DNA of 64,000 nt from Brachypterus glaber (GCA_958510825.1 OY294054.1:12771037-12835036); one strand, 5' to 3'; positions 36,761-48,340 are shown, counted from the first letter of the stretch. Numbers and translations are program-made. Notes: generated by a model from the letters alone, not told the origin.

Positions 36761-37009
36761 AAGAATTTTTAGTATTATCTTTCTTGGTAAAAAAGATAGA
36801 CAAGCTAAGAAGTAAAAAAGACTTATATTAGGTATCAACATGTTTCTAGCTAGGAAAATAAATAAGTTCCAGGGAAGGCAAAGTAATACAGAAGGCTGTC
36901 AGAAGCTCTCATTACATTTTTATTATGTCATGTAATTCTATGCTACATGTTTCATGAACAAGATAGATAATAGATTATCATGAAATTTAAAAATGTCTAC
37001 ACTTAATAA

Positions 37010-37610
37010 TTATACTCTTCACAGCGCTAGAGGAGCATAATAAGGCAGTTTCAAATTTTCCAAAATCGTCAATAAACGTCAATAAACAAAAATCTTGAAT
37101 GCAAATGTGTTTCATAAAAAAATCTGAATGGACTTATTTCTTCTATTTCCTTTTTGCAATAAATGGAAAAATGTTGAAAAAAAAATTTAAAAATGATTTT
37201 TTTTCGTTTTTGGGGAGATTACTTTTAAAATTTGTAGAATTGATCCTTATAATAATTTTTTTTCCTGAAAACTTAAGTTAATTGGAATTTTCTTTCAGCT
37301 TTTTTCGACTTTTTAAAAAGTTTAACCCCCATAACTTTCTTGTTTTTGGGAGGATTAATATAAAAAACAATAGGGATCTTCCCCGCATAGAACTTAATTC
37401 CTGAAAATTTCGAGTCGATCGGATTATTCGTTTTGAGTGTCTACAAAAACGTGACATCGGACGGACATACGGACGGACGTTTTCAAAGTTCCTTATTTTT
37501 CATGAAACACATTTGTATCCAAAAACTTTCTGTCTAGGGCGTTTTTTGGCGATTTTGGGAAATGACCGTATAATACTATTCTAGCGCTTGCGCTGTGAAT
37601 AGTATAATAA
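37010..37610. mobile_element. ~600-bp foldback element
   Basis: Left arm (CACAGCGCTAGAGG, CCAAAATCGTCAATAAACG, GCAAATGTGTTTCAT) is inverted at the right (ATGAAACACATTTGTA, CGCCAAAATCGG-type block, CTAGCGCTTGCGCTGTG). A CATCGGACGGACATACGGAC tract lies inside the right arm. Confidence 0.75.
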
Positions 37611-37982
37611 TACGTAACTACTTGAGAAAATGCAATAAAATATCCACTATAAAGAGTATATAATGGAATGCGAAGCATTACATATATTTTTGTTTTATTC
37701 TATATTACTAGCTACTGAAAATCAACTTATTTATAAGTACAAACAGCAAGGAAAATGGTAATTTGCATAAAAAAGGCATGTTGTTCACGTTGTTTTGCTC
37801 ATCTCATTTTAAATTATATAATCATTTATGATTATAAAGAGATTTACTATTACTTTAGATTGTAGCTTAGATAAGTATGAATAGTATACCAGATCGACTA
37901 GAAAATCAAAGAAGATAATAATCAAACTAGTTACATAATAGTATATTAGTTTTTATCACACCCGAAGTAATATTTACAACAG

Positions 37983-38320
37983 ACATACTAGACAAAAAAT
38001 CTTGGATACAAATGTGTTTCATGAAAAAATAAGTAACTTTGAAAATGTCCATATGTCAGTCCGTTCCTCCGTCTGATTTCACGTTTTTTTTTAAGCACCT
38101 TAACTCGGTAACGGAGTATCCGATAGACTCGAACTTTTGAGAAAAATTAAGGACCATTATTTCAAAAGTTAACAAATCCAATATACGTGTTAAGGATTTG
38201 TTAAGTTTTGAAATAATGCTCCTCAATTAAGTTTTATAAGAGGAGGATACAATTCCAATTCTAAATTTGCTTTTGGCTTTTGAGAGGAAGCTTTAGGAGA
38301 GATTGATGGGTTTTTAAAAA
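37983..38320. repeat. Further arm of the 37-kb foldback family with an inner hairpin
   Basis: CTTGGATACAAATGTGTTTC / ATGAAAAAATAAGTAACTTTG is the reverse complement of about 37440-37530. An inner hairpin at 38155-38222 pairs ATTATTTCAAAAGTTAACAA / ATCC with its exact-length inverse. Confidence 0.7.
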
Positions 38321-38714
38321 TAATCCCTGCAAAATCAAAAAAGTTCAACTTTTTTAAAAAATCGAAAAACGCTGAAGGAAAAGTCGGATTAACGTAATTC
38401 TTCTTATGTTGGACCCTGAGGTCTCAAAACGAAATTTGAGATAAGAAAATGCGTGAAACATAGAGATTGGACTTACCTTGTTGTTAGATGTTCTTGTGAT
38501 GTCTGAGCTCAGAAGTGGTGATGGATATGCCCTGTCTCTATATTCAGTAACGCGAAAAATGTTGTGTTGAAGTGGAACTATATATTCTAGATGGTATCTA
38601 TAATCTCCTTTTTGCATAGCGAGTAACCGAAACAGCAATGGCCGGCGGCGATATTGATTGACAATATCGATGTGTACGCGCTGCGTCCCGAACTAATTAC
38701 TACGCGTAAAACGG

Positions 38715-39065
38715 ATTTTTTTATTAAAAAATTCACTTTTAGCAATTTCAAAAATACCAATATACCATTTTTACAAAAATTACCCCCTGCCCTTCAGGGT
38801 ATGGATTTTGATTTTTTTTGTTATCAGATTCACTTTCAGCTACCTCAAAAATGACAGTCTTCAAAAAAACCACCCTCAAACCCCCCTTGGGTGGAGTTAG
38901 ACCATTTTTAGTATTCATTCATTTTCAGCAACCTGAAAAACCCCAATATACCTATTTTCACAAAAATCACCCCCCACATTTAAGGGGGTGGATTAAAAAA
39001 AAAAATTTCAAGATTCAGTTTTAGCAACCTCGAAAACCCTTATATACAAATTTTCAAGAAAATAT
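38715..39065. repeat. Degenerate minisatellite, four ~95-105-bp units
   Basis: Each unit has TTCA(C/G)TTTTAGCAA(C/T)CT(C)AAAA, then TATAC, then TTTTCACAAAAAT-ACCCCC and a GGGTGGATT / run of T. Units begin near 38725, 38830, 38920 and 39019. Confidence 0.75.
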
Positions 39066-40629
39066 CATATAAAATTGTATAATGTAAAAAAATGATGGAT
39101 TTAATTTACTTGAAACTTTATTTTCTTCTTTTTAGAGCACTTAAATAAAAGCTTGTTCTTAAAAATGTTTTTTTTTTACTATTAATTTATGATATTTCAA
39201 ATAAAGAAATGTTCAGTTCTATTTATTATTATTATTATTTTTTTTTTATATTAGGTTACTTTTATTAGTTTACTTTTATAGCGGTATAATTTCATTTTCA
39301 ATGCACTATTAATAAGTTTTTTCTTGAAATTATTTTTGATACTTTCACTCTTGTAACTACATGTTATAAAAATAAATTAAATTAAATCAAAATTCAGTGC
39401 AACAAAGAAAAAAGTATTCAATTCAAGAAAATAATGAAATCAAACGGACCTGTATTGATAGAATTGACTAAGCATTATTTCGATTATAAAAAAAATCCGT
39501 ATATAATGCTTTGCATTCTATAGTATACTAGTCGTTGACGTTTATAAACACTATTTCTTCTATATTGCTTTCCCATTTAATTTTTTTTTTAATTTCGAAA
39601 AGCCTTGTATGCCTGCAAAAATTTTCAAAATTTAGTTTTGCCTATTTTTGCGTTTTATGACGTTTTAAAAAAAGATTGGTCTGTCCGGGAAATTTGAAAT
39701 ACAGGTATGTACCAAAAGTTCTCGCTCGGGATTGTTTTTGGTGAACATTGGGGTGCGGCAACCCAAATGGGGAAAAATACATTTCTTTTACAAACATTTG
39801 TAAATTGCTATATAGGGGGTTTTAAGGTTGCTGAAATTGAATCTGATAAGTTGACTTCCAGGTTTCAATTTCAATTTCCCTGACTTTTACGTTTTCCCTG
39901 ACTGGTGGGAACCCTGGAGATAAATATGGCATAGAACAACCGGTATATGCAGATCAGCCGAAAATGGCAAAAATTTTAGTTTTAACTAAGGGGGGCAGAA
40001 TACACCTCTGCTGTAGATCTGCGAGGAGTTTAACTTTTCAATATATATGTTATACAATTCTGAGAATAATGGAATGCAACAAAGAAGCAATAAATTTTAG
40101 TGGATTTAAAGAACTAAAAAGGCATTTTGAATTAAAATCAGATACAAAAAAATACCACTGACATTGTGTTATACTTATTATTGTTTCTTTTATAGGGATA
40201 TAAAAGTACAATTGTTTAGGTTAGGTTAAAAGCACAATAACCTTAATATATTGATTTGGCCTCCTTTAGACACATATTTTTAGTAATATCCTAAAGATCA
40301 GATCCTCTAAAGTCCAAATGAGTTTATGTGTTATCGCAACTAAACTAAATAATTACAATACTAAAACCAATCGTAATATTATAGGGACAATTTCTTTAGT
40401 ACTTCAACTCAAGAATTTTTATTTGAAGCATTACGCATGCGCTTCTTTATTTTTCTGATAACGGTCCCATTTAAAATACTAAAGTTAAGGTTATTTCTCA
40501 AAAAACAGGTGACAAGTTTCAGAAAATTAGGCTAGGCACATGCCTAGTTCTTAAAAAGGGCTATTGCTTTAAAGCTACAGTTGATCCACCAGAAAATAAC
40601 ATTAATAACGTATTTTTTTTTTGTTTCAG
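39066..40629. other. Sequence upstream of exon A, probably intronic
   Basis: AT-rich, with a remnant of the GTCTGTCC repeat family (39590-39800) and, at its end, the T-rich tract and AG acceptor of exon A. No TATA/initiator or upstream coding exon is convincing. Confidence 0.45.
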
Positions 40630-41381
40630 AATGATCACAACAAAAGGTTAACCAAATAAGTCGTAATGAGTGGAACAACAAGCAATGGTTTTGTGGGTGG
40701 AAGTGGTGTGGAAGATTTAGAAAGAAAAGATGATTTTACGCAGTTAAAAAAATTCGGCGAGGATAATTCAAATTTTACTAAAACTAACAAAAGAGCCCCA
40801 AACTTGGGAATCTATTATTTTAAGCACGAAGAAACTGACACAGATCAAATGACTCAACAACCCAAAACTGATAACGATAGTACGTTAGGAGAAACTTCAG
40901 AGGAAGAAGAGGAATTGAACGAAAACTCAAATGACGCAATTAAAATGGAAGAAGATAAAATGGAAGAGGAAATAACTGAAGAAACTAACAGAATGGATGA
41001 AACTAACAGAATTAAAGAAATCAAAGAAAATCGCATTCCAAAACGTAAAGCCATGTCCGAAGACACGATCCGCAGATTAGTCCTTAAAGCTGAGCAGTTG
41101 GTCAGCCCGGAAAAGTGCAGGAAAACAGAAACTATCAGAAAAATGACAAGAGTAAACAAATGGTTAAGAAATGACAAATCAAATGACAGTTGTGACGCAA
41201 GTGGTGAAGATGATTTAGAATCTCAAGCATCTGAGGACTACGATATCAGTACTAGCACTATTAAAAATTTGAACGGAAGTTTTCACTCGCAAAACACTTC
41301 TTTCTCTGAACTTACACCTGAAAAGAATCGATGGTGTAGGTCCTGTATTTCGCACTTGAACACAGCTACATCCACCCCTAT
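40630..41381 (+). CDS. Internal exon A (translation start) of an unidentified host gene
   Basis: The exon is preceded by a T-rich tract and TTTCAG and followed by GTAAGT. The first ATG that stays open is at 40666, with an in-frame TAA just upstream and a purine at -3, so 40630-40665 is 5' UTR and the true first exon lies upstream. It encodes 238 residues plus two bases of a split codon. Residues 1-70 are polar. Residues 77-125 are strongly acidic (EEEEE, MEEDKMEEE), with two ETNR repeats. Residues 131-150 (EDTIRRLVLKAEQLVSPEK) look helical. Residues 174-195 are Ser/Asp/Glu-rich, and a WCRSC motif lies near 223-227. No signal peptide, membrane segment or catalytic motif is visible. The AT-rich surroundings contain no comparable open frame, and the splice phase matches exon B, so I regard it as real. 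I do not recognise the family; resemblance to Klarsicht/nesprin-type scaffolds is an unverified recollection. Confidence 0.85.
40631..40651 (+). promoter_or_regulatory. Upstream ORF of six codons in the 5' UTR
   Basis: An ATG one base into exon A opens a six-codon frame (MITTKG) that ends in TAA at 40649-40651, 14 nt before the main ATG. If the upstream exon adds no earlier start, scanning ribosomes would meet this ATG first and the main start by reinitiation or leaky scanning. Whether it is used cannot be read from sequence. Confidence 0.4.
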
Positions 41382-42080
41382 GTAAGTATTTAAGAATAAT
41401 ATGAATAAATAAAAGCTTTAGATTTGCGGAATTGATTATATCTGAAACAGATTCGACAGTATTTTGTTTTAGCGGGAATGTCGACAACGTCCTTAGGATG
41501 TAGCAAGGTTGCCAGCCTTCTTATTTCAAATATAAGTTAAATATATAAAACTTCATAAGCACGGATAATGGTTTTCAACTTTGTAACAAGTGAATATCCG
41601 GATGAGGGGCTGACACAAGGCGCCATTTAATAGGACGGGCGAGGTTATACAAAGTATTAATAAATAAATACAAGCATTTTTCTTGCTCCTAAAGACAGAT
41701 CTGTGGTTTACTATTAAAAAAAACAACAAAAAAATATAGAAACGGAAGAAAAAACATTTCATTAATATCATATTATTTTTTAAATTAATTCAGATATTAT
41801 TATCACGAATTGTAATAAATAATGATATTCGTTTATTAAAGGTACACTTCCATAATATCGTTATCAATGATAACTTATCATAATATTTTACTTTATTTAT
41901 TTTGTCTATAACAATATTATAAAAATAAATGTTTGAGGCCCCAAATGAATAAATGGTAGATCACAGCTTGTATGAGATTAAATGCACATCAGATATAGAT
42001 TTTATGTAGTCCTTTTATAAACATTGTAAATATATATGTTATAATAATTGTATTAGTTATGAAAAATAAACTAATATGTC

Positions 42081-42149
42081 TACCCTGTTGAAAATGACGG
42101 GTCTAGGCGGGTATAAATGGTGCACAAACCCGTCATTTTCAACAGGGTA
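42081..42149. repeat. 69-bp hairpin with perfect 22-bp stems
   Basis: TACCCTGTTGAAAATGACGG... is repeated exactly in inverse (...CCGTCATTTTCAACAGGGTA) around a 25-nt loop. It sits in the intron between exons A and B. Confidence 0.85.
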
Positions 42150-42189
42150 TCTATCTAAAATTTATCTATCTATCTATATAGCCATATCG

Positions 42190-42650
42190 CCATGTTCTGG
42201 TTCCGGTTTCTTTGGGTGCTAGAAGCGCCATAAAGGTGGTGAAATGAGGTACCCTTAAAATCTATTTTTAACTTACCGAGTCAAACACATTACATGTATT
42301 ACCTTCAGATTAGGGTATACGCCATTATTCAAGGGGTAAAAATAGTCTTTAAAAAGTTCCTTTGACATCTGTCAGTTCTAAAAATTTTCATTTACCTAAT
42401 CAAAAAGTCATAAATGTGAATAATTTTCTCATCTCTAAAAGTCTTAACATAGCACTTTTTAAAAATTGTTGTTTCACCTTGGCCCCAAAGTTATTGTGTT
42501 TAACAATTAAAATAGCTTAATCTAAATTTAATAAATGTAATGTATATGACTAGGAAAAATAGATTTTTAGGGTACCTCATTTCCACTGCTTTTTGAGCTT
42601 CTAGAATCCAAAGGAACCGGATCCAGAACCTAGCAAGCTGAAATTGCTTA
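42190..42650. mobile_element. ~460-bp foldback element in the intron
   Basis: The left arm (GGTTCCGGTTTCTTTGGGTG, CTAGAAG, GAAATGAGGTACCCT) is inverted at the right (AGGGTACCTCATTTCC, CTTCTAGAATCCAAAGGAAC, CGGATCC). A third fragment is at 55775-55885. Confidence 0.8.
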
Positions 42651-43260
42651 ACTCAAATGTATTTTAAGATATACATAAAATACAGCCAGGAAAAAATAAT
42701 GAAATGAAAATAGTCACCAGCTCTCTATCGATCGTTTCTTTGGGATCTCGACGTATGAATGCTACATTCTTTTGCCGATTGGCTGTATTTGATCACAGAG
42801 CCAATTCTCTTACTTTAAAGCACTATTATTTTTGTAACTGGTTGGTACATAAACTTATACTACTTTGATGCGCTTTGATAAAAAAAAGAGAAACCCTTTA
42901 CAAAGACAAAAATATGGTTACCTATATTATATTACTTTCTTCAAATTTTCCATTCATTTGGCACGTATTAAAAGCTATATTCATTTGAGTAAATTCCATA
43001 TTTGGTGCAAAGAATATTTTTTGGTTTAAACAATATAAAAATTGGTGTGGTATATTTTAATGTAATATTTATTGTTTTTATGTTTGTAAAAGGTTCCTTG
43101 TCCATAATATGTTCAATTTAATAATTTATATGACTACGCTCACACAATTTTAGGTAAGAAATTTACATATTTTACCGGAAAATGGGATTCAATTCAGTCA
43201 AGAAAATATTTTTGTTATATATTATCATTATTATTATTAACAATAGTTGTTATCTTTTAG

Positions 43261-43310
43261 CTTTGATAAAGCCCCCAAAGAGGGGAGAAACGTTAGCGAT
43301 AAAATAGTGA
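43261..43310 (+). ncRNA. Degenerate hammerhead-like motif
   Basis: TTTGATAAAGCCCCCAAAGA then GGGGAGAAACGTTAGCG places a short C4/G4 hairpin between GATAA (consensus core GATGA) and GAAAC, the order of a hammerhead ribozyme core. Such motifs occur in Penelope-like retroelements and similar repeats. The GATAA change, the extra A before GAAAC and unclear closing stems argue that it is inactive or a chance match. Confidence 0.35.
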
Positions 43311-43964
43311 CGCATTAAAACCTGCCAAAAAATCCGAGTTTTATTACAAACCAGAAAATAACATTTGAAGTTTGGCAACCTATATGGTATTTACCTACTA
43401 TTATAATTATTATTTTATTAACTCATAAACCAACAGACTGACAAACTATAGTTTATTAACTAAGGTTTACCAGTGATACCGAAAAGCAGTATAACAATCA
43501 TTAAGTTAGGTTAAAGAAAATATTTCTATGTTGTGCTATTTGCTTGTCAAAAATGACAGTTAAATATTTACGATTAAGTTAGTTATCTGATTATTTCTTT
43601 AAGTTGAAATATCGTACAATATTTATAATCGGCTTTATCTATATCTTTATCTATTATAGTAATGGGATAAATCATGTTTTATATGGTTGGTTAACACGTA
43701 TTTTAATGATAATTTACTATTTTCAACATTAACAAACAAAAAATAAGATGTTATATTGCAAAAACATATAAAAGCGAATTTGTTTTTGCATGTTGATTAA
43801 TTTGATATTAATATATAAACTACTACTAGTGTTTATCTACTAGACCATATCATAAGCTTTCATTTATTTATATTATTTATTTACCATATTTTGTATTCCT
43901 TCAAAAGGTACCAAGTTGTCAGTACGGAGTTATACAGTGCGTATAAAAAAGTTCGCCATGCCTT

Positions 43965-44577
43965 TAAATTTTGAACGGCTTAAGCGGCTTTTACAGTTTG
44001 GCGATTGACGCGGCGTCAGCTCGTTGAGCAGTCTGATTGGTTCTATTGCAGTATCTCTTCCACCCAACTTTTCTACCGCTGACGTTCGCCGCTGAAGTTA
44101 AATTCTTTGAACTTCGGGCAGTTTGACGCCTCGTTATGTGTTTTTGAGTTTAGGAATTTAGTTTGTGTAGCTGCTTGTTGGTTTTTCCGAGCAAATTGTT
44201 CGTAATGACTCATTACTGATCTTATTAAAAGTCCTATTACGGGCAATATTTATATATACAATTCATTTAAATGACCACTTTGAAGAAATAAATACAAATA
44301 AAGTTAATCTACTTGTATTGGCAGTTATTACCTATTATAGTTATTACCATCAGAAAAGGTAGGTATTTGCCTAAATTACCTTTTATTTCAATCATTTAAT
44401 GAAATAATTTAGTTTTAATTTTTTAATGTTTATAGTAACCTAACCTGTAAACGCGGGCTAAAGTTAAAAATAAAGCGGAGATTGCCGGCGACATCTGGTA
44501 CAGAATGGTGGGGATATGCCGCCACCGTCAAACGCTGAACTGTAAAAGCCGCTTTAAGATGTCAACTTAAAATTTGA
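43965..44577. mobile_element. ~610-bp foldback element in the intron
   Basis: AAATTTTGAACGGCTTAAGC / GGCTTTTACAGTTTGGCG on the left is inverted at the right (AACTGTAAAAGCCGCTTTAA...CTTAAAATTT). The inside is unusually GC-rich (GACGCGGCGTCAGC) but has no long frame. Confidence 0.78.
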
Positions 44578-44899
44578 AATAACAACATAACCCAAATTAC
44601 GTTTAGTATAAATTTAATATTTTTAGGGGGCACATTGGAGGCAAGGAGGAAATATTTTTTCAAATGGAAAGTGGAGTCGTGTACCTGATGCATGTTTTTT
44701 AAGATCACAAAATTCTCTATTGGACCATATATTTTAAATTTTTTTAATCTTTTTTGCGGGGGTAAAAATGTTTTGAAAATGTGAAAATGGAAATTTTTGT
44801 AAAAATTACTTTAAAAAAGTTGTATTTTTTTTCCTTTTTGTTTAATACACAGATCAACAAATTTTCAACTTTTTAATTTGGAGTGTTACGCCCATGTTA

Positions 44900-44975
44900 A
44901 TGGTATAGGAAAATAGCGTTACAGGGGGGAGTCCAAAATGATCAAAATTTGCGTTACGTAATACTTGAACATTCA
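44900..44975. mobile_element. Partial ACGTAACGC-family MITE
   Basis: AATGATCAAAATTTGCGTTACG followed by TAATACTTGAACATTC matches the right end of the 8.4-kb copy; the left side is only a GCGTTACAGGGGGGAG segment. Confidence 0.65.
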
Positions 44976-45039
44976 CTAGTATCTAAAGCATAAGGTATAT
45001 AAAATTTGAAAATTGGACTATACCAACGTCCCAATTAAC

Positions 45040-45555
45040 CAGGCCCTTTAACTGGGGGGGGGGGGGGCGGTGCTAGGGGGTGCACCCCCTGGAATGATTT
45101 TGAGTACTCGCTGGCTAAATAAGCTCTAAGCACCCCCAAAGAGGATGTTCAAGTCAAGTTGGTAAAATTGAGTGGCAGATTTCGTAAAATGTATCTTGTA
45201 AAAATTGAGGGTTAAAGGGAAACTGGCCAGTAAATTGTTTAGTTGGGAACATTGGAAATTTTTCAGAGGTGAGGACCTTTTTTTAGTCATAAAAATTTTA
45301 CTGTCGGGGGTAGTAAAGCTTTATTTGAGTTAGGTGAGGACTTTTTTATTTTATTCAGCTAAATTTCACGGTCAGGGTAACGCTGTTTTTTTGATTTGGG
45401 AAATTTCTCAATTTTTAAATTTTTAGTTGGGAAATATTTGCTCTGCCACTCCCCCGCCCAAAAAAAAATGCTTCGGAGCACCATTGAAAATATTATAAAA
45501 ATTTTCTGTCAGGAGGTACTCAGCACCCCTGGATTTTTTTCCAGTTACGGGCCTG
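45040..45555. mobile_element. 516-bp nonautonomous hAT-type element in the gene intron
   Basis: Ends CAGGCCCTTTAACTGG / CCAGTTACGGGCCTG are inverted repeats, flanked by the exact 8-bp duplication CAATTAAC (45032-45039, 45556-45563). A long G run follows the left TIR. No coding sequence remains. Its right end is only 94 nt upstream of exon B. Confidence 0.88.
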
Positions 45556-45649
45556 CAATTAACCAAACTCAAACTGACAACATGTAGTCTTTTCTATTGG
45601 AAATACATCTATTTGTTTCTATTTTATTTGTATGGTTTTTCCTTTACAG

Positions 45650-45851
45650 AATTAATAACTTCTCAATATCTGAATCGGCACTCCACAACATGAATTTGCC
45701 TCCTGCCCTAAATAGACAAGCAGTCAGTACTACCACTGTAATAAACGGAAATAACTCAACCTCGTCAACTGTCGAAGAACAATCGGCCAACGTAATGGAA
45801 AATTCCAGTCCCATCAAGAGAAAAAAATCGAAGAGGAAGACCAAGACAATG
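45650..45851 (+). CDS. Internal exon B of the same unidentified gene
   Basis: The exon has acceptor CCTTTACAG, donor GTGAGT and a length of 202 nt. The two bases AT left by exon A join the first base here to make an Ile codon, and the frame then stays open to the donor, ending on a codon boundary (phase 0). It adds about 68 residues: a polar Ser/Asn/Thr-rich stretch (residues 239-289 of the joined protein) followed by a short, very basic tail (KRKKSKRKTKT). That tail could be a nuclear-localisation-type or charged linker segment, but this is inference. It lies 86 nt downstream of the target-site duplication of a 516-bp hAT-type element. No continuing exon could be identified in the remaining 18 kb, so the next intron is long or the next exon is too short to see. 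Confidence 0.8.
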
Positions 45852-46013
45852 GTGAGTTTGTTTTATTATTATGAGTACGTTTGTTCGATGTAACAAGAGC
45901 ACAAAACTGTCTATCTTAGTACAAGTCATTTTATGACCAGAGATTTTATAACCTTTCACGCAGGTCGGGACTGGGTCATTTTAAAGTGTGGTGTTATAAA
46001 GGGTCATCCTTAA

Positions 46014-46383
46014 TGGAGCTCTCTACAACTAGAATTATGAAACAAAAGACTTCTACCCTATCTCTATCTCATTTGTGCTACACTTTTCAGCCAACCAAAT
46101 AAATACTGTATTTGTTTTTCATACAACAAATACAGTATTTATTTGGTTGGCCAGAAAGTGTGGCACTGAGCGGCACGAACGAACATACCTAATGTAGAAT
46201 AAGATAATTCTACTAAAATTTAGATGGCGCCAGTAATTTCTTTAATAAAATAAATAAAGTTACACTTTTCGCCCGGCCAAGTAAATATTGTATTTGTTCA
46301 ACAAAGAACAAATACAGAATTTGTCCTATCCTGTTTGGGTAGAACTTTTGTCCCTGTCTAATCTAACGGGAGAAATCGCCATT
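46014..46383. mobile_element. Twin-hairpin repeat (copy 1)
   Basis: Starts GGAGCTCTCTACAACTAGAA and ends near GGGAGAAATCGCCATT. Contains two inverted repeats: CCAACCAAATAAATACTGTA / its inverse, and a weaker one around AATATTGTATTTGTTCAACA. Direct partner 51923-52322; this copy lacks about 35 bp near the second hairpin. Confidence 0.82.
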
Positions 46384-46467
46384 GAAAGATTCAGTTAAAT
46401 TTTCTATGAAACAGAAATAAATTCGGTTCAAGTAAATCATAAAAAAATTTACAATTTAATCTTATAT

Positions 46468-46702
46468 TACACAGAAAAAAAAAGATTCCTTTAACCAAGG
46501 ACACGTGTCTTTAGATATGTTAAAAGCCATATCCTCTTGTTTCAAGGCTAACATTTCTTTGAACCAAAGTCAATGTCCTTGAATGAAGAGCACGGGTTTT
46601 TCACTCGCTCTATTCACGATCCTTGAAACAAGAGAGTATGGCCTTGAACATATCGAAAGACACGTGTCCTCGGTTGAAGGAATTCTTTTTTTTTGTGTTT
46701 AC
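46468..46702. mobile_element. ~235-bp foldback built of CCTTGAA/AAGG words
   Basis: Left TACACAGAAAAAAAAAGATT, then ACCAAGGACACGTGTCTTTA; the right arm mirrors it (AGACACGTGTCCTCGGTTGA ... AATTC, a T run, GTGTTTA). The words TTGAACCAA, CCTTGAA and TTGAAACAAG recur on both strands. Confidence 0.78.
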
Positions 46703-47228
46703 AATGTTGTATCAATGCCATAAATTATAAAAATTATTTTCTAAATTAAAATCTTAAAAAAAGTTAATTTTTACAATTTGGCACCAAGGAGCTGTTCACA
46801 GCAGAATTTCTCCAGTTTGGTTCCAACTAAAGCACGTCTATTTAAAAATAGATGGACTTAGCCGGTTATTACATTAAAGATTCTATTGCAAAGTAGGTAA
46901 AACAATTATGCTTTATTTGAAAAACTAAAATAATTATTTTTACTTTTTAAAACAAAAAAAATGTTGCAAGACCATTTAAGCCAGTTATCAAACAAGATAA
47001 CAGATTTTATCCTTAACGTCCTTACCCTGTCCGATTCTTACCAAAAACAATCCCAGAACTTTGTCTAAGAAATCTATGATCCAAATTTAAAGTATTTGTA
47101 ACAAAGCGTTCTCATTAAGTTATCACGGTTACACATTTTTGGGACAGTTAGACCAACAAAAAGAAATTATGGTAATTTTATTACTTCTTTAGAACGGGAA
47201 GTGTTTTTTCTATCAACCCATAGGTTAG

Positions 47229-47325
47229 CCGTTCTTCTTGTTTTATTCTTCATCCTCTTCTTTATCTTCTTCTTATTCTTCTTTTTCTTCCTTTTCTTTT
47301 TCTTCCTTTTTCTTAGCTTGAGAAG
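47229..47325. repeat. Polypyrimidine tract (CTT/TTC-rich)
   Basis: Nearly pure C/T strand for ~95 bp; the lysine-rich frame on the opposite strand is an artefact of this composition. Confidence 0.85.
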
Positions 47326-48099
47326 TTTTAAGTGGTAACCTCGATGGTAACAAACTTTGCTCACTTTAAAATGCTGCCCACCATTTAAAAATTCCTACAT
47401 CTACAATATATTGAAGATTACTTTAAATTAACGTTTAAAATATGCACAAATAGAAAAATATTTAAAAAAAACTCGCTTCCTAAGACTTTGTATCATATTT
47501 GTTCAGAACAACCCAAGCAACACAAAAGTATATTTTTTTATTAAAATATCCTCTTAATAAACATTATACGTAAATTTTGTAATTTTCGTATAGAAAACGT
47601 TTGATAAGTCCAAACGAAAATATACCTCTGTGTTGCTTGAAAAGTGTTTCTTTACCTATTTAAAACTTCGAAAAAATGTCTTATAAAATTATGCACTACG
47701 TATACACTACGTAGTACCTATGTATGTATTGTACATGAAACGCAAAAAAGAAAAAAAAAACAATTCACACGATTTTCTTATTATACCAAAGCTTTTTTAT
47801 TAGGATATGGGGAAAACAAATTAAAAGTTTCACATTGCACGTTCTAAAAGGTAAAATGTCATCTAGTGTGTTTATGCTCTGCAGATTTTTGTATTCTTGA
47901 CACCGGAGGCAGTAAATCAGCGCTTGCTTTATGATATATTATTTACCATCCAATATGGTCCTTATCTAATTGAATGCCGTGGTGAAAGCTGCTACGTGCA
48001 AATTGCGCCGAGACTTAGCAAAATTATTAAAATGCGCTGCAACAGAACTTTTCCGTCTAAAAATACTGCTGCTCACAAAAGAATATTTCTCCTATACAT

Positions 48100-48245
48100 A
48101 GTTGTAGTTTTTTTTGCAAAATCAAAAAACATTTTTTTTTCAAAAAATGAAAAAAAAAAATATATATATTAAAAAAAAAATTATACCTATATATTTTTTT
48201 ATTTATTTTTTTTTTTTTCAAAAAAAATCCTTTTTTTAAAGGATC
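48100..48245. repeat. Homopolymer-rich A/T tract
   Basis: Alternating runs of 8-13 A or T with a short TATATATA block; nothing else visible. Confidence 0.85.
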
Positions 48246-48340
48246 TATGTGCAGCTTGTCTTATTTTTTTTAATTAAACTTTTGTCTTTTTTTTCTCGAA
48301 AACGAGATAAGACGAGAAATCTCGACTCTCGATTCTCGTA

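Larger units (their letters stand above)
41382..45649 (+). other. 4,268-nt phase-2 intron between exons A and B
   Basis: It is bounded by GTAAGT and TTTACAG. Transposable-element debris takes up much of it: a perfect 22-bp-stem hairpin (42081-42149), a foldback (42190-42650), a hammerhead-like motif (43261-43310), a 610-bp foldback (43965-44577), part of an ACGTAACGC-type MITE (44900-44975) and a 516-bp hAT-type element (45040-45555). The remainder is AT-rich DNA with no further open frame I would call an exon. Confidence 0.75.

Noticed and set aside
47167..47364. Lysine-rich 65-codon frame on the minus strand
   Set aside because: It is the complement of a polypyrimidine tract; no promoter, splice signal or family.
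47897..48172. 91-codon frame starting MTPEAVNQRLLYDIL
   Set aside because: No recognisable domain; ends in homopolymer A/T; no splice or promoter signals. Could be an element remnant but cannot be supported.
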